A DNA stretch of 23,171 nt from Lenisia limosa (Eukaryota; Breviatea). The notes under the pieces are model-generated. The model had not been told where the DNA came from and searched no databases. It saw only the letters and a list, made by a program, of their open reading frames with translations. Every line of letters starts with the position of its first letter. Within the stretch, counting starts at the first letter, position 1. This document shows positions 1 through 10,338 of this stretch, piece after piece. Location of the stretch: positions 1-23,171 of the forward strand of contig LPNZ01008103.1 in assembly GCA_001655205.1 (NCBI GenBank), given 5' to 3'. The translations under genes were made by a program, and so were the position numbers.

Positions 1-39
1 CGTTTATATTCTGAAATGAGGCAATGTATAACCCCCCAG

Positions 40-141
40 ACTGGCATGACGACAACCATCTCCGCAAAGTGCTGTATGGATGCAGCTGTACACCTCGACT
101 CGTCCCTTGAAAAGCCAGAGTTTGACCCCTACTGCTACTAA
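40..141 (+). CDS. 3'-terminal exon of an unidentified plus-strand gene
   Basis: A C-rich stretch ending in CAG at 37-39 looks like a splice acceptor. It is followed by a phase-0 open frame of 33 codons that starts Thr-Gly-Met, contains the run KCCMDAAVHLDSS and ends PEFDPYCY before TAA at 139-141. The rest of the gene lies left of the window. The exon is too short to assign a family, and I recognise none. It faces PEX3 tail-to-tail, which fits the strict strand alternation seen elsewhere. It could also be chance open sequence, so confidence is modest. Confidence 0.4.
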   Translation, partial: TGMTTTISAKCCMDAAVHLDSSLEKPEFDPYCY

Positions 142-463
142 CTTACCAACCTTATTTATCGTGTCTTTTTTTGAAGAATCGACATTTTATAGAATTCATT
201 CTCTAAAAAAAAGGTGATAGTACNNNNNNNNNNNNNNNNNNNNNNNNNNNNNNNNNNNNNNNNNNNNNNNNNNNNNNNNNNNNNNNNNNNNNNNNNNNNN
301 NNNNNNNNNNNNNNNNNNNNNNNNNNNNNNNNNNNNNNNNNNNNNNNNNNNNNNNNNNNNNNNNNNNNNNNNNNNNNNNNNNNNNNNNNNNNNNNNNNNN
401 NNNNNNNNNNNNNNNNNNNNNNNNNNNNNNNNNNNNNNNNNNNNAATAACCCTCCTTCCACTC
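142..463. other. Tail-to-tail intergenic space with assembly gap
   Basis: This lies between the plus-strand terminal exon and the PEX3 stop codon. N runs from 224 to 444. The readable sequence is AT-rich, and I see no coding signal in it. Confidence 0.6.
224..444. other. Assembly gap (N run)
   Basis: 221 unknown bases in the space beyond the PEX3 stop codon. Confidence 0.99.
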
Positions 464-3020
464 TCAGAAAAACACCTTCGTCACCTCCAATACTTCTGTT
501 GTTGACTGAACCGCAAAGAATACATATGACATGCTACTCGGCAGGGAAGTAAATGACAGAACAGAAGTTATCCACAACCTATAGAGGTCAAAAACTTTCA
601 ATATACAGGAAGTAAAAGACAATAAGAAATAACCCTGAATGTCAAGACTCAGTCTTTTTTGAACCCAAACCGCAATCAAATGTAAATTTTGGAGATCTGA
701 AATGAGTTACCCCCCCCCCCCAACAGGAANNNNNNNNNNNNNNNNNNNNNNNNNNNNNNNNNNNNNNNNNNNNNNNNNNNNNNNNNNNNNCATAATGTTA
801 ACAAACTGGTTGTTGATGTGCGGGATGGCTTTCGGTAAAACAGTTTTCTATAGTATCAGTGCAAACCTGCCGCAAAAAAAAAGGTAAATTGATAATTCCA
901 GAAGTTTAGAAGCAAAAGCAGCCACAAACACAAACCTCTGAAAGCGTTGTGTCAAGTGACTCAAGAAGGTGAGCAAAAGCCGCATCAAGAGACCGCGTAA
1001 TCACAGTTCGGAAGTTGGCGCTAATGAGGAGTAAGCTTGGTTCTCTTCCTTTCATGATTGAATATGATAAGATGACACGTTGAATTAAAAGAATTACCAT
1101 TGAAAAGTACGTCTGTGTAACCCTGTAACAGATTTCTTCTTACCCTACCCTCATCGAGTCATATTGAATAGAGGTTTCATTCACTGCACTTCCTACTGAC
1201 AGCCACCTCACCTGCAAAACACCTGATTTGCTTCCTCCAAAAGGGCGGACACCGGATTCGGGTCTAAGTGGGTAAAAGAGTTGAAATATGAATCATATAT
1301 TTCAAACAATTGCCATTACTTCTCACAGTAATTGCTGGAGAAAATGCAACCTTCCATTCACATACCAGTTTCATCATTAACATTGATACAGAGCAATTTT
1401 GCTAACGGCGAAGCTTCCCAGTCCCCGATTCTACAAGGCTGTTAGAAACAATTTGAATCAAGAATAGATCTACCGCATGTGATGTGTGAAATTATCCTTT
1501 TTTTTCTGAAATCACCCCCCCCCCCCAACTGAGATTCACTAGCCGGGAGNNNNNNNNNNNNNNNNNNNNNNNNNNNNNNNNNNNNNNNNNNNNNNNNNNN
1601 NNNNNNATCACGTCCTCCAATGTTCCTGACGTGATAGCATCTTTCAGACTGTACCTGCAATTTCACAATGTCAGGGGGGGGGGGGGAGTATCGCCAACTA
1701 ATCAGTTTGGCCTCAACTCACCTTGCCATTATCTTCCGGGCCTCCTCCTCAAGAACAGGTGCCAACTGCCTGCACGCGTCTAAGCATGACTCCACATTGC
1801 CGTTCAACACGGTCTCACGGACCAACCGCGGGGCCTGACTCTCCTGTAACCAGTTAAGAATACGGTGGGATTTATGTGTTATAAATTATTGATATCACAC
1901 TTCGAAAGGGTCTATTTATTTTAAAAAAAAACTCCTGTTTCCAAACGTTGTAAATATTCCATTTAAAACTGCTGACCTGGTCATCTTATGGTAAAAACTA
2001 TGATTTGCATTATTTTGAGATAAAACAATCATTAGATATAATGTACCAACTGAAGGAGTGTTCCGATGAAACTCAAAAACTTACATCATCATCATCTAAT
2101 CGGCCTTCGGAAGCATCGGAAAATAGGGCTGCTCCAATAATCGCATATTGTATCCGAGTTCGAATGGTACAGAGCGTCATAGCATACACGGCAGCAAGGG
2201 TCCTGGCAATAGCTAGAAAATTAGGGCATGCTGTATTTGCAAGGGAACGCTGCTTATTGAGGTGAGTTGTGGGACGAATATACTATCCAAACAAAACAGC
2301 CCATACCTAAGCACTTAAGATGATCCCAATCAGCGTAGATCTCTGCCTGTTCCCTGTCTTTCTGGGTCTTAATAGCTCCAACTAGTTTCTAAAATGTTCA
2401 ATAAACAAATAGCTACATATATGATATCTATTGTAGAGCATCACCAAAGACACCGCAGCAATAAAAAAGGGTTTACAAAAGACACCACAGCAATAAAGAA
2501 GGGTTTACAAAAGACACCGGAGCAATAAAAAAGGTTTACAAAAGACACCGGAGCAATAAAAAAGGGTTTCAAATTTGTCGCTAAAGCATATGCTTTAAAA
2601 TTAAATCAATACTTAAACTTCAAGGGTCATAAAATCATACCTCCACATCAAGATCTTCAGCAAGGGTGTCAGCAAGCTGCGAGAGGATTGAAAGCGATGC
2701 CGAGTCCGCAGATTGTACTGTTTGACTAAAATGGAGCCGTAGACTGGGAGAATATTAAAGAAGGTAGCTTACGCGGTGAAAAAAGAAGGGAAACCATAAT
2801 CTTACCGGGAGTATAAAGCTTCTTTCTGTCTTTTTTCATTAAGCTCATTGGTACGAGCCATGTCTTGATGAGCCCACCACCATCCAATGCCAATTCCTAA
2901 TAAAATGAACACAAAAATAAAGATCCAATGAAACATACCGACGCCAACAAGACCACCAACAGCTACAATAGCCTTGTGGCGCTTTGCCCAGCGAAATAGC
3001 GAGGACATTTTCTTCACCAA
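464..3020 (-). CDS. PEX3: Peroxisomal biogenesis factor 3 (peroxin-3)
   Basis: PEX3 sits in the ER/peroxisome membrane and is the docking factor for PEX19, which delivers peroxisomal membrane proteins. Exons on the minus strand: 3020-2806, 2725-2641, 2388-2307, 2212-2085, 1843-1722, 1654 into a gap, 1438-1366, 1263-1212, 1020-936, 847 into a gap, 505-464. Phases agree wherever both sides are readable. The N-terminus is a short basic stretch (RWAKRHK) followed by a long hydrophobic segment at about residues 18-48, the usual PEX3 anchor. Downstream blocks align in order with human PEX3 as I remember it: SLSILSQLADTLAEDL, the block RTLAAVYAMTLCTIRTRIQ (human RSTVAVYSTCMLVVLLRVQ), TVITRSLDAAFAHLLE, and VLPKAIPHINNQF. 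About 330 residues are readable against about 373 in human; the remainder is in gaps. An in-frame Met at codon 5 (3008) is an alternative start. The last exon (STTEVLEVTKVFF) is the least certain. Confidence 0.86.
710..721. repeat. Poly(C) tract, 12 bp, next to a gap
   Basis: Twelve consecutive C, which is poly(G) in the PEX3 sense direction. It lies inside the last PEX3 intron, with the N run 730-790 starting nine bases away. Confidence 0.95.
730..790. other. Assembly gap inside PEX3
   Basis: 61 unknown bases. They hide the 3' end of the PEX3 exon carrying VLPKAIPHINNQF, and possibly a further exon of the C-terminal domain. Confidence 0.99.
1515..1606. repeat. Poly(C) tract plus gap inside PEX3
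   Basis: Twelve C at 1515-1526 (G on the sense strand) are followed, 23 bases on, by N at 1550-1606. The gap hides the 3' part of the PEX3 exon whose readable part encodes YSLKDAITSGTLED. Confidence 0.95.
1674..1686. repeat. Poly(G) tract, 13 bp, in PEX3 intron
   Basis: Thirteen G on the plus strand (C in the PEX3 sense direction), within the intron between the exons ending at 1722 and starting at 1654. No gap was introduced here. Confidence 0.95.
2449..2573. repeat. Tandem repeat, four copies of a 31-32 bp unit
   Basis: Units start at 2449, 2481, 2513 and 2544, each beginning GACACC followed by GCAATAAA and GGTTT(A)CAAA. Copies 1 and 2 are 32 bp, copy 3 is 31 bp and the last is slightly truncated. 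Substitutions are few. The array lies wholly within the PEX3 intron between the exons ending at 2641 and starting at 2388. Confidence 0.95.
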
Positions 3021-3310
3021 AGTACCTTGTTTTCCTCCCTTAATTTAGTCTTAATATATTATTAACAACAACTAACAGAACAACTAATATGTCTTCAATT
3101 GAAGAATGAAGAATCCCAACACTTAAATGATCGGAGGATCGTGTTTCCCGCCATGTATGTTCTGTTGCGAAGCTCCTTCTCTTCTTCCAGTCTTCTTCAC
3201 AAAGTACTTTAAGACTTAAAGATCCACCTTCAAGCCTTTAAGACCAGAAAATTAACACCAACTCACCAAATAACGGAGAAAATAAAAGCAACTCCGACAT
3301 ATTCTGAACA
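3021..3310. promoter_or_regulatory. Head-to-head intergenic region, PEX3 / PLP decarboxylase
   Basis: 290 bp separate the start codons of two divergently transcribed genes, so both promoters must lie here or overlap the 5' ends. The PEX3 side has an AT-rich patch with TTAATATATTATTAA at about 3050-3064, roughly 30-45 bp upstream of the PEX3 ATG. No TATA box in standard position is convincing for the decarboxylase side. Confidence 0.5.
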
Positions 3311-6300
3311 ATGTCATCGCAAAGTCCTTCGCTGTCCTCATCCGAGGAGATCAAGGCTGTCCTCTCAAAGGCGGTTGACCTTTGTGTAAATTGTGGGTGA
3401 AATCGGGGGGGGGGNNNNNNNNNNNNNNNNNNNNNNNNNNNNNNNNNNNNNNNNNNNNNNNNNNNNNNNNNNNNNNNNNNNNNNNNNNNNNNNNNNNNNN
3501 NNNNNNNNNNNNTAGTTATTGTGGAAAGCAACGACAGAAGGTATGGAGGATGGCATTATTAACAAGAGTATATATTCTCGACTCAAACGTTTTTAAGAGA
3601 ATAATTGAAAAGATTTGGTTATTTTGAATGTATCTCTTCAGCCACTAGTTTTGGATTATTCTTCTCACACACAGTCCTGATACTCGTGTCGTGAACTTTG
3701 CCTCTCCAGACGCCCTAAGAGCCCAGCTTGATTTGGCTCTTCCTGAAGCGGGTGTTGGCCTCAACCCCGGACTAGAGGGTGGGAAAGCTGTTACACAATG
3801 TGAAGTTTATGATCGAACATTGGCATGACTATTCACTACAATTCTAACTTTGACACGTTGACAGGTCTTGTTGATTCCATTGAGAAAGTAATGAAGCACT
3901 CAGTGAAAACCGGGCATCCAAGGTGGGTCTTTTATGAGATATAAATAAACTGATTACAAGGAATGCTGAATGACTTTTTAGGTTCTTTAACCAGCTCTGG
4001 GCTGGAACTGACCTCGCCGGTAAGGGTTGAACTGGGCATACATCCATTTGATATGCAAATCATTGGCATTGATAAAAGGGACATGCTCTTTTTGAAAATT
4101 TTAAATCAGATTATGTCATCGTACAGTGGCTGTGGTAAATCTTGACCGATATAATCAAATTACCGTCTTGAAAATCTGTCAAGTCTTACCACCGTCAGTG
4201 TACCCCAGGGCTGGACAGTTCTCTTGGTGTGGATAACAACCCTCATGGGATCAGGCATTATCGGGGAGTGGCTCACTGCTGTCATCCACTCGTCTACGTA
4301 CACTTTTGAACTTGCACCCGTATTTTCACTGTGAGAACCTGCAACCGTCAATTTACATTTCACAGTAATATCATATTCATAGCAGGGTGCCAATCCAGAA
4401 AATTGTCACGTCATCTTTTAACTACGTTTTACTAGAATTTAAGGAAGATTTTGGTCAGTTTGATGGCTATAATTGTGGTTTATCCGACCAGTTTCTGGGT
4501 TAGCACACTGCTTTAAGTAGTCCTGCACATTTGAAAATCTTGAGAATATTTTGTTTATTATTTTTTTGATGATATTTGATATGACAATGTGTTGGGCTTT
4601 TGATGATATTTGATATGACAATGTGTCGGGCTTTTTTTTTTTTTTTTTTNNNNNNNNNNNNNNNNNNNNNNNNNNNNNNNNNNNNNNNNNNNNNNNNNNN
4701 NNNNNNNNNNNNNNNNNNNNNNNNNTGAAATCGTGAACCGACTCCTTGACGTTGTTGGCTGGACCGTAAGGGGGTAACAGAATAGGATTGACTTGAGTAA
4801 TAGAGGAGGAGGATAGGGATCTTTGAAGCTCAACTTTAATATATTAATTGCAACTTTCTATTCATTTTGTCAGTACGTGACACTATCACTTGGTTTTAAT
4901 TGTTTCAGGGTGGAGATGGTGCCTTCAACCCTGGGGGATCCTTCAACAACCTTATCTCAGTATTGACTGCTCGAAACACACGCTGGCCTGAGTCAAAGGA
5001 AAAGGGCTGGATGGCTCTCCCAAGTCCTTTGGCAATCTTCACATCCACTAACTCGCACTACTCAATCAAGGTTTGTCTTTCAATGATGACATATCTTCCT
5101 AATGAATGATCACTATTTAATAATATCCGTTGTATCTAATGGTAAACAAACACAATATTCTTAGATTCCCGTATTCCCTTACGTAACTAAGTGTAATGCT
5201 TCATCATTTTCAGAAATGCATATTCCTTCTAACTTTTCGTAGAGGGCAGCCAACGTCTTAGGACTTGGAACTGCATGTGTTCATGAGGTGGACGTAGACG
5301 CCGAAGGCTGCATGGACATGGCTGACTTGCGTGGGTGATCAATATATCAGTGAAGTGCTCTTGTGAGGCATCTTTTCACTTCGCATTTATAAGATCTTGT
5401 CATGTTACACTGGCAGTTAAGTTGAAGTTGAGGCATGTCACTTATTTCACAGCCTGAAAAACTAATCAACCAGGGAAATGCATTGAAGCCGCCCGTATCA
5501 ATGGTTTCACCCCTTTCTTTGTCAATGCCACGGCAGGAACAACAGTTCTAGGCGCGTTTGACCCCTTCAAGGAAATTCGAAATGTAAGTGGGTTATTGGA
5601 AGCATGCGGACTCATTAAGAAAGAATTGACTCTTCTTTTTTTTTCAAATGTCTGCAGTAATCAATCCAGATTTGTGACGAGTACAACATGTGGATGCATG
5701 TTGATGGGGCTTGGGGGGGTTCAATCTTCCTGTCAACCAAACACAAGAAACTCCTTCAAGATGCCAACTTGGCTGACTCTATTACATGGTGCACTGTATG
5801 ATGGGTCTGCTCTTTATTGTTCATGAGTGATCTCAGAGTACCACGTACTTTAACTGATAAAGAGGGGAGTTTGGTTGGCACTTTTGGAGATCAATTGCGA
5901 TTAGTCCCTATTGTAATTTTTCAGCACAAAATGATGGGAATTCCCCTTCTTGCTACTGTTATTCTCACCAAAGAAAAAGGCCTGCTTTCTGGTTGGTGCT
6001 AAGTCCGTCTCAATCACCTCCCACAGCTTCCAACGCCTCTCATGCTAAGTATCTTTTCCATGACGGGCCCGAAAAAGCCTACGATCTCGGTGATAAGTTG
6101 GTGGAGACTACTGCATTATCAAACATGTGAATAGACTATGTTACATATATTACACCATCTCATCGTATCAGAACGTTATCATGTGGACGTCGTCAAGATG
6201 CTCTCAAAGTTTGGCTCTCGTGGAAGGCACAGGGCAAACTGGTGAGCAAGTTTTCTTTCTTGAAATGATATTAGCACATACAACATCCTGGTATTTTCTC

Positions 6301-7237
6301 AAGTATTTGGGTGAAAACGCTTTCTTTGGAAAGTTGTGTGCTACTTTTCTTTAAAGTTAATACTGAGTCCTTTCCGTGTCCTTTTGTTGGTCACCCTTAT
6401 ATATTTAGGGATTTGAGGCGAAGATCGACAAGCAGTTTGACAACATGACCTTCCTCGTCAATGAAGTTAGTGGAAATACGATGACTTGTGTGAATGACTT
6501 TCGCTGTTTTCAGGGCTTCCCACTCATCCTCAACAGTTGATTGGATGATTCTCAGATATCTACTGGAGAGACTTGGTGAAATATAAAAAAAATATGCCTT
6601 TAATCAGCCAAGTGCTACACCTTATTACTCTAGTATTTTCGCTTGATTTCTCACTTTCTTCAGATGAAGAAACGTGGCCCATATTATCAGATTCTCTGGA
6701 AGCCGCAAAGTCTGGCTCTGGCGTTTTGGTGTGTCCCTCCTTCCCTGCAGTATGTGGGATCCAAAGAAAAGATCAGTACAATATCGGCATGTCGTTCTTC
6801 CCGATCCATTCCTCACCATCTCCTAAATTCTATCAACCTAACGTCACAAGATCGATGTCTGAGGGTTCGGAAAGAAATGCCAAACTGGGAGAAATCACTC
6901 CTAAGTTGAGACGCCTAGTCCAGGAAGACGGAAGAATGCTGGTGGGTGTCACAAAGTCACTATCCATCAAAAGAAAACTGTAATATCCGTGTTTTGAGCA
7001 CTGTTTACCCCTCAGCTGAACTTCCAACCGATCAAGGGTACTGGACGCAAAGATATTCCTCCTTTCTTTAGGTCAGTTACTGGACCTGTTTTGTCTTTCA
7101 CTTTCGTAACTATTAACCTCCACCAACACCATTCATTCATTATGGTGTTCAGATTTGTTCTTGCCAATCCCGAGACCACCACTGATGACCTTCTCTGGTG
7201 CCTTGACAACCTGGAATCCCTGGCGAAGGAATTCTAA
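3311..7237 (+). CDS. Group II PLP-dependent amino-acid decarboxylase (glutamate / cysteine sulfinate decarboxylase family)
   Basis: Expected to remove the alpha-carboxyl group of glutamate, cysteine sulfinate or a related acidic amino acid with pyridoxal phosphate; probably cytosolic, as I see no targeting peptide. Exons: 3311-3385, a gap-hidden start to 3540, 3675-3778, 3865-3922, 3982-4019, 4255-4330, a gap-hidden start to 4765, 4909-5070, 5243-5330, 5474-5583, 5670-5795, 5925-5991, 6027-6096, 6172-6241, 6409-6465, 6664-6749, 6851-6941, 7016-7071, 7153-7237. Phases agree throughout the readable joins. Family marks in order: [14 protein letters not shown], the FELAPVF block, [34 protein letters not shown] (the Asp pairs with the PLP ring nitrogen), then HKMM with the Schiff-base Lys, [13 protein letters not shown], and FWCVPPSL. 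The protein is estimated at 480-500 residues, normal for the family without the long GAD1/GAD2 N-terminus. The usual W-N-P-H-K reads W-C-T-H-K across the exon 11/12 join. Substrate cannot be settled from sequence. Confidence 0.95.
3405..3512. repeat. Poly(G) tract and gap in decarboxylase intron 1
   Basis: Ten G at 3405-3414 run directly into N at 3415-3512. The gap hides the acceptor and the 5' part of exon 2, whose readable end encodes VIVESNDR. Confidence 0.95.
4567..4634. repeat. Tandem duplication, 2 x 34 bp
   Basis: Units 4567-4600 and 4601-4634 differ at one base (GTTGGG versus GTCGGG). The unit starts TGATGATATTTGATATGACA. It is intronic, between decarboxylase exons 6 and 7, and is followed by a long T run (about 4632-4649) that leads into a gap. 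Confidence 0.95.
4650..4725. other. Assembly gap after poly(T)
   Basis: 76 unknown bases preceded by about 18 T. They hide the 5' part of decarboxylase exon 7, whose readable end encodes [13 protein letters not shown]. Confidence 0.98.
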
Positions 7238-7581
7238 ATAGGTTTATTTATTAGAAACAAAGATGTTATTTTCTTTTTGAATGGCACCCCCAAATATGAA
7301 GAAGTAATATCAATGAAATGTGTCTCCAACTTAAAGCGGGATTGGGGGGGGGGGGGGNNNNNNNNNNNNNNNNNNNNNNNNNNNNNNNNNNNNNNNNNNN
7401 NNNNNNNNNNNNNNNNNNNNNNNNNNATTTTTGACATCGCTGAACCAAATTCAAAGGAAACATCAGACTCTATCAAAAAATAAACATACGTACCTCTCAA
7501 ATGAACAAACATGACGACTTTAGTCAAGATCATACGACCCCATGTGGCGGAGACTTAAATAGGAATTACAAAACAAACATT
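7238..7581. other. Tail-to-tail intergenic space with 14-bp poly(G) and gap
   Basis: Between the decarboxylase stop and the stop of the unknown minus-strand gene. AT-rich sequence after 7237 could hold the 3' end of the decarboxylase transcript. Fourteen G at 7344-7357 run into N at 7358-7426. I see no gene here. Confidence 0.6.
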
Positions 7582-10338
7582 TCAACTCAGTAAAGATGGG
7601 TTGGCAGGCCACCCCAGAGCCACTGTTATACAACCAACTGAACCCAAAAAGCCCTTGACTTCAAGAAGCTCCTGGAATCCTTGGAGGTCCTCTGAAAAGG
7701 TAAAATTATCTGTTGCTGATCCTCGGATCATCCTTTTCTGGCATCTCAGTCTTCTATCCAATTAGTCGGCTTTACCCGCAAAAAAACCTGACACTCACAC
7801 GTCAGCGACTACCATACCTCCCTCCCCACCCCACCTTGACTTATGGCCCACCCTACCCTGACTTATGGCCTTGGATGAGACAGTTAAAACATCGACGGGC
7901 CCGGCGTGGGAGACAACAATGCGCCACTTCAGGACTATGGTCGGCCTGGGGAGATTAAATAAAAAACCTAAAGAACAGCGACGGGGGTCTGAAATCTCAA
8001 AACAATGCCCAATATCATACAATATCATATACACAAGCACAACAATTATGTCGGGGGAAATATCAATAGCGATGTGACAAAACTACTATTTGTTCTGATA
8101 TACCGCAAACCAAGATGCGAAAGGAAAGTGTGGATTCTCATTACGAGAAGTTATGCATATTTGAATACTCAGATACCCCCCTCCACCCAGTAGAATGAGG
8201 CGAGAATGACAGTTTCGAATGCGTTCGTAGCACAACCCCAGGTAACCTAAATAATAAACAGTGCAAAGCGAAGAACTAGAAAAGGAAAGAATAATTAACC
8301 ACATAAATACAGATTCTCGGGTCTAGTATTGTCAGTTTTTAGAAACGATTACCCCCTCCCCACAATGCTGCTTTGTCAAGTAAAACGGCTCTCTTCTGAG
8401 ACGCCAATGCGTAGTGACCCAATCCAGAGATGAACTGGTCTACTCGCATGTGTAGAGGAAGGCTGTGGAGGGATGTCAGGATGATCAACTGAACGTGCCT
8501 GGAAACACAGTTGAACCACTTTACTTGAGTAGACTGCCTTCATAGCACCCCTCCCACCTTTCAACAACTCCCGTTAGATCTCGCCTCCCAGCCTTGAGAA
8601 GCTGCAGTTCAGCCTCCCGCCCCGTGCGTATGACTTCCAGGTTTTCTGGAGGGGGCTGCTCCCCCTCTTTCTGTAAACTCTCCACTGAACGGCCTAATGA
8701 GTCAGGTACAGCCTGGTCATTCACATGTCATCTAATAAGAGATAGGAAATGAAAATAGGTTGTCATGCTTTTAAGAGACATTGGATAAGCTATTTACTAG
8801 CGGGTTAGAAATACAAGAAACAAACTATTATCTTTTCGTAGATGCGTAAAGCGGAAAGCCCAAGAATGAAGTGTTGTTATTCGATTTATCACCTTCCTCA
8901 AAATACCATCACGAGCGGCCTGAGGGTCAACTATTGCAGCTTCAGCGCGAGACACAAGACTCTTGCGAAGGACAAGATTAAGTAGGAAGCCAATGCAGAT
9001 GGTGGGGTAGCCAACAGTGCTCACGGTACCCTCTATTGAGTATCGATCCTCTGCAAGGTGAAATACACTCGGAGCCCCAAAAGGGTACAGGGTGGGTGAC
9101 ATTAAACGTTACAATCGAAAAGAATTATGTTAAATAAATGATGAGACAGAGGGTATGCCAACTGCAACTGTAAATGATGAGACAAAGGGTATGCCAACTG
9201 CAACTGTAAATGATGAGACAGAGGGTATACCAACTACAACTGTAAATGCTGAAATCAATAAATCGATTATTTCTGAGAGTAAAACTCAAAGGCCTTGTTG
9301 AGCAAACCTTCTTCGGTTGAAAGAACGTATGCATGGTGGACTACAATCTTCGAGGGTTAGTGGTACTGCGGAAACAGGAAGAGTATACCCTTTGATGCGA
9401 AAATGACAACAATAAAGGCCTTTGCAATCCTGTAAACTCATATAATAAAGAGTTGTTTGTTCATCTTCCCACCTTTAATTTATCCGACTCATCGTTTTCT
9501 GCATCCTTGCCGCCTCTAAGGATCAAGGCACTAGAAATATGAGAACATGGGGTTTCATTTTTGGGATTTTGCCAAAATCGTCATAAATTCTAGGGGAATA
9601 GGAAACACCACACAAGAAGCAAACAAAACATTTTGAGTATTATATATGTATGTATGTTGTACCGTTTACGAATACCCCCAAACAGCTTTTCTGAAGCCAG
9701 GTCTACTTTTACCTCAGAAAACCGATCAAACTGAAAGGTGAAAACAAAAACGAAAACGTATTATTATGAATTGATATCACACTTTCAGGGTTTTCTTCTG
9801 AAAGATGCAAAAATAAAATGATGTTATGGTGTTATAACGGTCTGTTCTACTCACTGCTTTAGCTTGATCCATGTATTAACAATAACCGTTACACCCGATT
9901 ATAGTTATGAAACCGCGTCAACTGCAACACCGAATTATTCAGAAGCAAAATGTGGAATAATAATAAATTGTGCAATTTCAATAATTTAGAAGGTAACAAG
10001 AAAGGGGTGCGTCATCTGTAAACTGTGATATAGTGATACGACGACAGAAGAAGAAAAAAAAATAAAGAACACTAAAAGCTCTTTCTCAATAGCATGAAAA
10101 CGTGAGCCCTCTCATTATAATGCTTACATTTTCTTTAACCGAAGGTACATTGAAGTGTTTCGCATGAACATCATCCAAATACGCAACGCCAGGTCCTAAA
10201 ATTGTAGGAGAAACAGTTGAGATCAAGCATCATGACTTTTCCCGATATAATCCTTTAAAATTCAATAATACCCAACCACCAACCTTGTCGAAAGGTGTAG
10301 GGCGTCAGCGGGAAAATTTCCCAGTCCTCATCGTTCAT
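7582..10338 (-). CDS. Unrecognised 11-exon protein, about 319 residues
   Basis: I do not recognise the family. Exons: 10338-10284, 10195-10140, 9730-9663, 9530-9473, 9419-9389, 9050-8893, 8712-8558, 8462-8353, 8246-8177, 7945-7857, 7691-7582. The phases chain without conflict and the lengths sum to 960 nt (319 codons plus TGA). The N-terminus begins MNDEDWEIFPLTPYTFRQG and contains EKLFGGIRKRALILRGG. A short hydrophobic stretch (GYPTICIGFLLNLVL, about residues 103-117) could be a membrane segment. A charged, probably helical middle has EQPPPENLEVIRTGREAEL. Later hydrophobic blocks are IVLKWRIVVSHAGPVDVLTV and GSVGCITVALGW. Exons 1-4, 6-8, 10 and 11 are clear by reading frame; exon 5 (31 nt) and exon 9 are weak. 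The alternative is two genes, with a first ending near 9286 and a second starting at the ATG at 9102. It is divergent from the MFS gene. Confidence 0.55.
9135..9242. repeat. Tandem repeat, three copies of 36 bp
   Basis: Units 9135-9170, 9171-9206 and 9207-9242 each begin TAAATGATGAGACA and end CAACTG. Copy 3 has two or three substitutions. Because 36 is a multiple of three, the minus strand shows a spurious 12-residue periodic open frame. In the single-gene model it is intronic (9388-9051). Confidence 0.95.

Noticed and set aside
6466-6663. Small extra exons (for example around 6519-6540 or 6560-6579) in the decarboxylase.
   Set aside because: Joining the exon ending at 6465 directly to the one starting at 6664 is in phase and matches the family spacing (LVNE then MKKRGPYYQ); extra pieces would insert residues that homologues lack.
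9125-9334. Minus-strand open frame with a 12-residue repeating pattern (YSCSWHTLCLII).
   Set aside because: It is produced by the 36-bp tandem repeat, whose length is a multiple of three; it has no supporting start or splice context.
9286-9419. Reading 9286 as the true stop of a shorter minus-strand gene, followed by a second gene starting at 9102.
   Set aside because: Not fully excluded. The single-gene model keeps all eleven exon phases compatible and needs only one short exon (9419-9389), so I prefer it.
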